Positions 1-5,163 of a DNA stretch of 6,520 nucleotides are shown here, piece after piece. A program made the position numbers and the translations under genes. Each line of letters starts with the position of its first letter. Position 1 is the first letter of the stretch. This stretch comes from Acetobacteraceae bacterium (GTDB taxonomy: Bacteria; Pseudomonadota; Alphaproteobacteria; Acetobacterales; Acetobacteraceae): positions 1 to 6,520 of the forward strand of contig JAFAHH010000742.1 in NCBI GenBank assembly GCA_019237355.1, written 5' to 3'. The notes under the pieces were generated by a model, which saw nothing but the letters and a program-made list of their open reading frames with translations, was not told the origin of the DNA and made no database searches.

Positions 1-361
<361 letters not shown>

Positions 362-665
362 CATCTTCCGAACCCCAAGCCCTGCCAGAATTACCGGCAA
401 GGCCGCAGCGCCCGAACGACGAACAGACCCAACTCAACCAGTCCCCCCAGACTACCCGAGCTTACCCAGGCACGCCGAAGGAACCCGAAAAACATTGCGT
501 ACGCATCTTACAGATCCGCAGCACAACACCCTCCAGGCCAAACCAGCCAAGCTGGGCTCAAACAACACCCAAACCAGCCAGCCGAACCATGCCAGACCTA
601 GGCCAAACCGCCTATGTCCCAAGGGCGCCTACCACGTATCCCTTCGATTCCTCACAAGATGCACT

Positions 666-677
666 TGTCAATGAACA
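666..677 (-). promoter_or_regulatory. boxA-like rRNA antitermination element
   Basis: The minus strand reads TGTTCATTGACA, close to the rrn boxA consensus TGCTCTTTAACA/TGCTCTTTGACA and about 300 nt before the 16S 5' end. BoxA in the transcript is the loading site for NusB-NusE in rRNA antitermination. The call rests on the match and the location. The flanking '...GACAAGTG...GAAGGGATACG' resembles leaders of other alphaproteobacterial rrn operons. Confidence 0.6.
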
Positions 678-749
678 AACATCCGCCGGCTGCCAAACAC
701 GGCCTACCGACCAACTTGCCCTGAGTCACGCCATCCGGCGCAAGTCACC

Positions 750-778
750 AACATAGCAGCACCAAGCTGGATTTGCAA
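750..778 (-). promoter_or_regulatory. candidate sigma70 promoter of the rRNA operon
   Basis: On the minus strand a -35-like TTGCAA (778-773) and a -10-like TATGTT (755-750) are separated by exactly 17 nt; each hexamer matches consensus at four of six positions. Transcription would begin near 743, about 65 nt upstream of boxA. The site lies 43-71 nt past the epimerase stop codon. It was found by eye, and other rrn promoters could exist further upstream inside the epimerase gene. Confidence 0.4.
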
Positions 779-819
779 GGTTCCGCTCAGCGGTGACTTA
801 GGCGAGGCCGCCCGTAGCG

Positions 820-1806
820 TCAACCCCGGCCATAGCGCCCGCCATGCCATTCCAGGAACCAGGCAACGAACCGGGGAATGCCCGTGGAGAGCCGGGTTAC
901 CGGGGAAAAGCCGGTAAGCGCCGAAATCGCATCTACCGCAGCGTAGGTCTCCACCACATCGGCAGGCGGGCGGGGGATATTTCGGATGACCGCCTTGCGT
1001 CCGAGTGACTCCTCCAGCAAAGCAACCAGCTCGGAAACTGTTTCACTTCGATTGTTGCCGATATTCAGCACCCGAGCAGGCGCATCGGCCGGCGGTGGTC
1101 GGTTCAGACAGCCAAGGACGCCAGCAACGATATCATCGATATACGTGAAATCGCGTTTAAGCCGCCCCCCCTCATAAAGGGTGATTGGCTCACCCAGCAT
1201 GATCGCCCGCGCGAAGGTGTAATAGGCCATGTCCGGACGCCCCCAGGGTCCGTACACGGTGAAAAAGCGCAGCCCGGTTTGCGGCAACCCGAATAGATGG
1301 CCGTACACATGGCCCATCAACTCGTCGGCCCGCTTGGTTACTGCATACATTGAGAGAGGTGCATCGACCCGGTCGGTTTCGGCAAACGGCAAGCGTTGAT
1401 TGGCTCCATAGACCGAGGAAGAGCTCGCATAGACCAGATGCTCAAGCCTCGGTAGCCGCCGAGCCGCCTCCAGCACCGCAAGATGCCCCAGCACGTTGCT
1501 GTGCACATAGGCGTAAGGATCAATTAAGGAGTAGCGGACCCCTGCCTGCGCCGCCAGATGGATGATCCCATTCGTATCTGGCGCACGTTCGAAACAGGCC
1601 TGAACCGCTGTTCGATCAGCCAGATCGGTCCGCTGGAACCGGAACCCCCGCCTTGTGATCAGCCGCTCAAGTCGGGCCTCCTTCAGCCGCACATCGTAGT
1701 AATCGTTGAGATTATCAATTCCCATCACATCTTTGCCACGCGCGAGCAGCGCCTCGGCAACATGATAACCGATAAACCCGGCCGCACCCGTCACGATAAT
1801 GGTCAA
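820..1806 (-). CDS. UDP-glucuronate 4-epimerase (extended SDR, NAD-dependent)
   Basis: This 328-residue protein is predicted to interconvert UDP-glucuronate and UDP-galacturonate in the cytoplasm, supplying galacturonate for LPS core or capsule/exopolysaccharide. It has the N-terminal NAD-binding GAAGFIG (residues 7-13) after a beta strand, and the family signatures DNLNDYYD (31-38) and HLAAQAGVRYS (83-93). The catalytic region has SSSSVYG (128-134) and the Y154xxxK158 pair (YAVTK). RFFTVYGPWGRPDMA (180-194) and RDFTYIDD (218-225) are characteristic of the UDP-glucuronate epimerase branch (LpsL/LspL type) rather than GalE. Length is close to the usual ~335 residues. The start codon is TTG, chosen because a GGAG lies 8 nt upstream and the Rossmann strand begins at once. 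It follows the hydroxybutyrate dehydrogenase gene by 75 nt on the same strand, so co-transcription is possible. The rRNA promoter region begins just after its stop. Other sugar-nucleotide epimerases of the family are less likely. Confidence 0.92.
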   Translation of the reverse strand: MTIIVTGAAGFIGYHVAEALLARGKDVMGIDNLNDYYDVRLKEARLERLITRRGFRFQRTDLADRTAVQACFERAPDTNGIIHLAAQAGVRYSLIDPYAYVHSNVLGHLAVLEAARRLPRLEHLVYASSSSVYGANQRLPFAETDRVDAPLSMYAVTKRADELMGHVYGHLFGLPQTGLRFFTVYGPWGRPDMAYYTFARAIMLGEPITLYEGGRLKRDFTYIDDIVAGVLGCLNRPPPADAPARVLNIGNNRSETVSELVALLEESLGRKAVIRNIPRPPADVVETYAAVDAISALTGFSPVTRLSTGIPRFVAWFLEWHGGRYGRG

Positions 1807-1814
1807 ATACCTAA

Positions 1815-1818
1815 CTCC
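1815..1818 (-). promoter_or_regulatory. Shine-Dalgarno GGAG supporting the TTG start of the epimerase
   Basis: GGAG on the minus strand is 8 nt ahead of the TTG at 1806-1804. No ATG or GTG in frame nearby would preserve the NAD-binding strand, so this site decides the start. Confidence 0.6.
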
Positions 1819-1854
1819 GCGCTTGCAATCTAGGTTCGCGACTGAGTGAGGCGG

Positions 1855-1874
1855 GAAGGCAAGCGGGCGCCTTC
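1855..1874 (-). terminator. weak hairpin just after the hydroxybutyrate dehydrogenase gene
   Basis: A perfect 6-bp inverted repeat (GAAGGC 1874-1869 / GCCTTC 1860-1855 on the minus strand) with an 8-nt loop begins 7 nt past the bdhA stop codon. No T-run follows, so it is at best a weak or Rho-assisted terminator, or a 3'-end stabiliser that could separate bdhA from the epimerase gene. Confidence 0.25.
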
Positions 1875-1881
1875 GACCGCC

Positions 1882-2667
1882 CTAATGCGCGACCCAACCC
1901 CCATCGATCGGAAGCGGCGCGCCGGTAATCGTCGACGCGGCTTCGGTGCACAAAAAGGCTGTCAAGGCGCCTATTTGCTCCGGCGACGTGAACCGCGCCA
2001 TCGGCTGCTTTTCAGTCAGGAACGCATTGGTTTCGGCTTCCACGCTCGTCCCATTCTGTTCCGCACGGTCGGCGAGCTGCTTTTCCACGAGGGGTGTACG
2101 AACCCAGCCGGGACAGATCGCGTTGACCGTGATCCCCGTGTTGGCCAGCTCGATCGCAGCCACCTTCGTAATACCCACGACCCCGTGTTTGGCCGCCACA
2201 TATGCAACCTTTTGCGGACTTGCCACCAGACCGTGCGCAGACGCGATGTTGATAATGCGCCCCCATCCCTTCTGCTTCATTAAAGGGATCGCAGCTTTCA
2301 TTCCATGGAACACGCCGGAAAGGTTGATCGCGATCACCGCATTCCACTTCTCATCCGGGAAATCCTCGATGTTCGCGGTAAACTGAATGCCTGCATTATT
2401 TACCAGGATGTCAACCGAGCCGAATTTTGATTGAGCCTCGCTGACCATACGCGCGATCTGGTCCGGCTTACTGACATCGGCATCAGAATAGAAGGTACGA
2501 ACCCGGTGCTCGGAGCCGATCTCCTGCTGCAGCTCCTTGATCTGGTCGGCATCACCGAACCCGTTCAGCACGAGATCAGCCCCTTGCGCGGCCAGAACAC
2601 GGGCGATCCCGAGCCCTATGCCGCTCGTCGACCCAGTAACGAGCGCCACTTTTCCCCTCAAACTCAT
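1882..2667 (-). CDS. bdhA: D-3-hydroxybutyrate dehydrogenase (classical SDR)
   Basis: This 261-residue cytoplasmic enzyme oxidises (R)-3-hydroxybutyrate to acetoacetate with NAD+, in breakdown of polyhydroxybutyrate. Visible features are the cofactor motif TGSTSGIG (11-18), NNAG (90-93), and the catalytic tetrad N115, S143, Y156 and K160 (YVAAK). The PGWVRTP segment is at 186-192. Substrate carboxylate contacts known from Pseudomonas fragi HBDH (Gln94, His144, Lys152, Gln196) have exact counterparts one residue later: Q95, H145, K153 and Q197. The C-terminal QPMARFTSPEQIG and DGGW are also typical of this enzyme. The length equals the family norm of ~260. The frame is open 35 codons further upstream, but that extension is Gly/Pro-rich and unlike the family. 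A strong GGAGG sits 7 nt before the ATG at 2667. The stop is TAG. It follows a 557-bp gene-free stretch, so it probably has its own promoter. Confidence 0.95.
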   Translation of the reverse strand: MSLRGKVALVTGSTSGIGLGIARVLAAQGADLVLNGFGDADQIKELQQEIGSEHRVRTFYSDADVSKPDQIARMVSEAQSKFGSVDILVNNAGIQFTANIEDFPDEKWNAVIAINLSGVFHGMKAAIPLMKQKGWGRIINIASAHGLVASPQKVAYVAAKHGVVGITKVAAIELANTGITVNAICPGWVRTPLVEKQLADRAEQNGTSVEAETNAFLTEKQPMARFTSPEQIGALTAFLCTEAASTITGAPLPIDGGWVAH

Positions 2668-2674
2668 GCTCCAT

Positions 2675-2679
2675 CCTCC
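2675..2679 (-). promoter_or_regulatory. strong Shine-Dalgarno fixing the bdhA start
   Basis: GGAGG on the minus strand, 7 nt before the ATG at 2667. It favours this start over the upstream in-frame start at 2772, which would add 35 unrelated residues. Confidence 0.75.
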
Positions 2680-2940
2680 GTTGTTGCATCGACAAGCGCG
2701 CACCCTATCCTCGGGCAGACCATGCGGGCTGGGAAGCCCTGGCAGGGGCCCCTGAGCCCCACCCTGGGGCACCTACGCGATCTGTTGATGCAAGAGCCGC
2801 TTGTGTGTCGCCGCCACCTCTCGGGCGGGGGTGCGGTCTATGTAGCGTCGGTCGTCGTTGCAACGCGAGACCTGAGCAGTATCGAGCGACAGCATCGGCG
2901 GCCGAGGCGAGCTGGATGAATTGGGCACCTCCTCGCTAGG

Positions 2941-3045
2941 CTAGAGCAGGATGACTCAGGTGGAAGCTATCATGCTCTAGGATCTTTGTTTTCAAAGCGC
3001 GATTCAGGGCTTCCGGCGCTTCCGCCTCAAGCTATCGCACTCTAG
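2941..3045 (+). repeat. interspersed palindromic repeat, copy 1 (complete, 105 bp)
   Basis: The element is bounded by CTAGAG (2941-2946) and CTCTAG (3040-3045), with an internal copy of the same end at 2975-2980. The head hairpin pairs CTAGAGCA (2941-2948) with TGCTCTAG (2973-2980). Then comes the core GATCTTTGTTTT (2981-2992) and GCGCGATTCA (2997-3006), and a tail with small dyads (GCTT/AAGC and GGCG/CGCC within 3009-3032). It shares words and layout with the three other copies in the window. Similar elements are widespread in alphaproteobacterial genomes, but I cannot assign this one to a named family. Confidence 0.8.
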
Positions 3046-3224
3046 CCTATTATGTTGTAAGCAAACGCGAACTGGCCGCCTCGCCTCCGTTATGTTCTAA
3101 CATTTAATCTGGTTGGTAACCAATCACCTCCGGATGCGGCCACCCTCAACCAGCTCCGTGGCGAACCCTCTTCGTGCACGGGAAAGTAAAGCAATTGCGA
3201 CAGGGCACTGGCCTACCTTCGGCC

Positions 3225-3803
3225 CTAGCGACGCCGCTTCGAGGAAGATCTGCGGCTCGTCGATTGTTCCTGCTCTTCCTCCTCAGCTTCGTCTTCACCT
3301 CCCTCCTCCTCTTCCTCGCCTTCCATAGCGGCTGGCAGGATGGCGGTCCGGGTCACTTCCGTCAGTCTTTGGTCCTGCGCCTTCTCCTCTTCTAATGTCC
3401 GGGCGAGCAGCTCAGCCACCTCTTCTTCGCCCATCGCTTTTGCTAGCTCAGCCATGGTGCCGTAGGCCGCGATCTCGTAATGTTCGATCCGCTGCTGGCC
3501 CGCCACGACCACGAGATCCAAGAGCGGGCCCTTGTCGTGCTCGTCCATCTCGTGCTGCGCTTCCTCAGTCAGACCGCGCATCGCTTCCGAAACCCTGCGA
3601 CCGGGCCTGGCCCCAAGCTGTTCCAGCGCCTGCTCAACGCGGTCGCGCTGCTCCTCGCTCTGCGCAATATGCGCATCGAGACCCTCCCGAAGTTGCGGTT
3701 CGGATACCTTGCGTCCTGCCCTTTTCATCGCCTGAATCGCCTGCTTCTCGGCGCTGAAGGCATCCCTTAGCTGCTCGATTAGCATTTCTTTAAGTTCGCC
3801 CAT
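3225..3803 (-). CDS. ferritin-like DUF892 (YciE/YciF family) protein with acidic-basic tail
   Basis: This 192-residue soluble, mostly helical protein has residues 1-157 that match the DUF892 four-helix ferritin-like family. Signs are LRDAFSAEKQAIQAM (12-26), a second helix with E50/E51 and a third-helix RIEHYEIAAYGT (105-116). The fourth helix is LLARTLEEEKAQDQRLTE (132-149). Likely diiron ligands are among E19, E50/E51, E107, H108, E110 and E139/E140, but I cannot fix them by eye. Members are stress-associated and their biochemical role is unsettled. After the domain, residues 161-180 are almost all Glu/Asp, and 181-192 form a Ser/Arg/Lys tail (STSRRSSSKRRR), so the protein is longer than the ~165-residue core. 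The ATG at 3803 is chosen because AAGGGA lies 6 nt upstream. The TTG eight codons earlier lacks a ribosome-binding site. It is 232 nt after the dehydrogenase gene, and a repeat lies between, so it is probably a separate transcription unit. Confidence 0.88.
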   Translation of the reverse strand: MGELKEMLIEQLRDAFSAEKQAIQAMKRAGRKVSEPQLREGLDAHIAQSEEQRDRVEQALEQLGARPGRRVSEAMRGLTEEAQHEMDEHDKGPLLDLVVVAGQQRIEHYEIAAYGTMAELAKAMGEEEVAELLARTLEEEKAQDQRLTEVTRTAILPAAMEGEEEEEGGEDEAEEEEQEQSTSRRSSSKRRR

Positions 3804-3809
3804 TTCATT

Positions 3810-3815
3810 TCCCTT
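3810..3815 (-). promoter_or_regulatory. Shine-Dalgarno fixing the DUF892 gene start
   Basis: AAGGGA on the minus strand, 6 nt before the ATG at 3803. It supports that ATG over the in-frame TTG at 3827, which would place this sequence inside the coding region. Confidence 0.6.
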
Positions 3816-3928
3816 TGCAGCCGGCAAATCCGATGCTGACGCAGGGCCAACGCAGCCGCTTCTCTGATGGTTGCTTGTCTACCTTAAGGAGGCGGTTGAT
3901 TCCCATGGCGGCCTTCTCGGCTGCCGGA

Positions 3929-4015
3929 TAGACCAGTTTCGGGCTGACTGTGCAGCCCGAAACTGGTCTAAGATCTTTGTTTACGAGCATCTTGGGGTTC
4001 CCATCCCACTTGAGC
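3929..4015 (+). repeat. interspersed palindromic repeat, copy 2 (variant with perfect 18-bp head stem)
   Basis: The head is a perfect 18-bp inverted repeat (3929-3946 / 3953-3970) around a 6-nt loop, ACTGTG. It is followed by the 11-mer GATCTTTGTTT (3972-3982), identical to copy 1, and a tail with a TGGG/CCCA dyad (3993-4007 area) ending in TTGAGC. The head sequence differs from the other copies, but the order head stem, core word, tail dyad is the same. It lies in the 232-bp gap between the dehydrogenase stop and the DUF892 gene. No T-run follows on either strand, so it is not a canonical terminator, though such a stem could protect the 3' end of the fabF-dehydrogenase mRNA. Confidence 0.7.
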
Positions 4016-4035
4016 AATGAGAACCCAGTTCGTCG

Positions 4036-5058
4036 CTAGAGGCGGAGCATAATCTTTCCGAACACATTCCGCTTCTCGAGACGCTCTAGCCCTGCTCGAA
4101 AATTTTCCAGCGGATATTCCGCATCGATCACTGGCCGCACACCGGAGGCGATCCGGTCCAATGCCCGCCGCAACGCGGACAAGGGTGCGCCAAATGAGCC
4201 AATAATTCTATATTGCTGCTGAAAGAGTTGCATTAAATTGATGCTCCCGGAAGAGCCGGACGTTGCGCCGCATGTTACCAGCCGGCCCCCGCGCTGGAGC
4301 GAAAGCAGAGAGCCGTTCCAAGTATCCGCGCCCACATTCTCGAACACCACGTGCACGCCGCGCTTGCCCGTCAGCTTTCGTACTACGCCCTCGAACCGTT
4401 CCGCCCGGTAATTAATGATATAATCAGCGCCAAGGGTGCGGGCCCGTTCCACTTTAGCCTCGTTCCCTACAGTCGTGATCACTGTACAGCCGAGCGACTT
4501 TGCGATCCGGATCGCGATCGTGCCAATCCCCGAACCACCCGCGTGCACCAAAATCCATTCGCCCGGCTGGAGCCCGGCATTGTCGAACAACATATGCTCG
4601 ACGGTAGAATAAGCGACCGGCACGCAGGCCGCGTCGCGCAGCGAGACCCCTTCAGGCATCGGCACGCAGAGCCGGGCCGGGTGGTTGATCCGCTCCTGCG
4701 CGAACCCATCGATGTGAAAGCCGCGAACGCCGGCCGGATTCTCGCAAAGATTCTCCCGCCCGGCGCGGCACGCCTGGCATACGCCGCAAACCAGCGCCGA
4801 GTAGGGAACGACCGGTTGGCCTATTTCCAGCCCAGTCACGCCAGGGCCTACCGCCACGACCTCGGCGGCACACTCCGCCCCGGCCGTAAGCGGGAGGATC
4901 CGTTTAGCGAAGGCCATGCCGCGGAAGCCCCATAGATCGAGGTGGTTCAGTCCGACGACCCGAGGGGCGAGCTGAACCTCCCCTTCCGACGGGGGCGGCG
5001 GCGGATCGATTTCGGTAAGCCCGATCTCGCGTTCGGCGAGCAGCCGTAGCGCACGCAT
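4036..5058 (-). CDS. zinc-type medium-chain alcohol dehydrogenase/reductase (Adh2XL-like)
   Basis: This 340-residue NAD(P)-dependent oxidoreductase of the MDR superfamily has an N-terminal GroES-like domain (about 1-125) with the structural zinc site C91, C94, C97 and C105. The Rossmann domain has HAGGSGIGT (172-180). The usual catalytic zinc ligands look absent: the first-ligand region reads GLNHLDLWG (36-44) and the GHE motif is GAE (60-62). Its place directly after fabF matches adh2XL of the rhizobial very-long-chain fatty acid cluster, where its precise reaction is not settled. The function here is inferred from that synteny. The ATG at 5058 is preferred because the homologous strand begins at MRALRLL. 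An in-frame TTG at 5121 would add 21 residues encoded by a repeat element. No good Shine-Dalgarno precedes either start. The stop is TAG. An alternative name is quinone-oxidoreductase-like protein. Confidence 0.85.
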   Translation of the reverse strand: MRALRLLAEREIGLTEIDPPPPPSEGEVQLAPRVVGLNHLDLWGFRGMAFAKRILPLTAGAECAAEVVAVGPGVTGLEIGQPVVPYSALVCGVCQACRAGRENLCENPAGVRGFHIDGFAQERINHPARLCVPMPEGVSLRDAACVPVAYSTVEHMLFDNAGLQPGEWILVHAGGSGIGTIAIRIAKSLGCTVITTVGNEAKVERARTLGADYIINYRAERFEGVVRKLTGKRGVHVVFENVGADTWNGSLLSLQRGGRLVTCGATSGSSGSINLMQLFQQQYRIIGSFGAPLSALRRALDRIASGVRPVIDAEYPLENFRAGLERLEKRNVFGKIMLRL

Positions 5059-5163
5059 TAGAGCCGGTCCGGCTTGACTGGAAGGCGAAGCGTTGCCAGG
5101 AGCCGGTGAATCGGCTCGCAACAGAAAGCCAGAGCATCTTCGGCGCTGCTAAACATGCTCTAA
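5058..5163 (-). repeat. interspersed palindromic repeat, copy 3, filling the fabF-dehydrogenase junction
   Basis: Read on the minus strand the element starts TTAGAGCATG (5163-5154), has the internal partner ATGCTCT (5137-5131), and continues with GATTCAC. Its tail hairpin pairs CCGGCT/AGCCGG (5106-5101 with 5074-5069) and CTGG/CCAG inside. It ends in CTCTAA (5063-5058). Length and order of parts match copy 1. Its second to fourth bases (5162-5160) are the fabF stop codon TAG and its last base is the A of the downstream ATG, so the 101-nt gap between the genes consists of the repeat. Confidence 0.7.

Larger units (their letters stand above)
362..819 (-). other. rRNA operon promoter and pre-16S leader region (no protein gene)
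   Basis: These 458 bases between the epimerase stop codon and the 16S 5' end hold the upstream part of the rRNA transcript. On the minus strand there is a plausible sigma70 promoter (750-778) and then a boxA-like antitermination element (666-677). Just downstream is a segment of the AAGGGATACG type (about 635-645) that resembles other alphaproteobacterial rrn leaders. Close to the 16S start is a small hairpin (380-402, seven pairs including one G-U). Two overlapping plus-strand reading frames (285-674 and 296-601) run through the mature 16S and have no ribosome-binding site or recognisable domain, so they are not called. The leader role is inferred from position and boxA. Confidence 0.75.
2668..3224. 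other. 557-bp intergenic region between the DUF892 gene and bdhA
   Basis: I see no convincing gene here. It holds one complete copy of the interspersed two-hairpin repeat (2941-3045). It also has a short AT-rich island with two near-identical words, TTATGTTGTAA (3050-3060) and TTATGTTCTAA (3090-3100), and two small dyads, ATGTT-CT-AACAT (3092-3103) and TTGGT-A-ACCAA (3113-3123). The bdhA-proximal part has a 12-bp palindrome, CAGGGGCCCCTG (2743-2754), and an adjacent gcccc/ggggc hairpin (2756-2770). The bdhA promoter should lie here, but I could not find a convincing -35/-10 pair. A minus-strand frame of 51 codons (2773-2928, GTG start) has no proper ribosome-binding site spacing and no recognisable family. 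Confidence 0.6.

Noticed and set aside
2668..2772. 35-residue N-terminal extension of the hydroxybutyrate dehydrogenase
   Set aside because: The family begins at MSLRGKVALVTG and a GGAGG lies 7 nt before that ATG. The extension is Gly/Pro-rich and unlike homologues.
2431..2919. Plus-strand 162-codon frame
   Set aside because: Mostly a shadow of the bdhA coding frame extended into intergenic DNA; composition is not protein-like and there is no ribosome-binding site.
2773..2928. Minus-strand 51-codon frame in the bdhA upstream region (GTG start, internal ATG at 2895)
   Set aside because: The purine run GAGGAG directly touches the GTG with no spacer, the ATG has no ribosome-binding site, and the peptide matches no family I know. 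Conservation in relatives would change this.
3207..3224. Terminator after the DUF892 gene (GGCC...GGCC hairpin)
   Set aside because: Only a 4-bp stem with no T-run; too weak to call.
3929..3970. Canonical Rho-independent terminator for the fabF-dehydrogenase transcript
   Set aside because: The stem is long and perfect, but no T-run follows on either strand, and the sequence fits the head of the repeat family better.
3805..4017. Minus-strand 70-codon frame before the DUF892 gene
   Set aside because: It is translated from repeat copy 2 and its hairpin. Such frames arise wherever this element occurs. It also overlaps the DUF892 ribosome-binding site.
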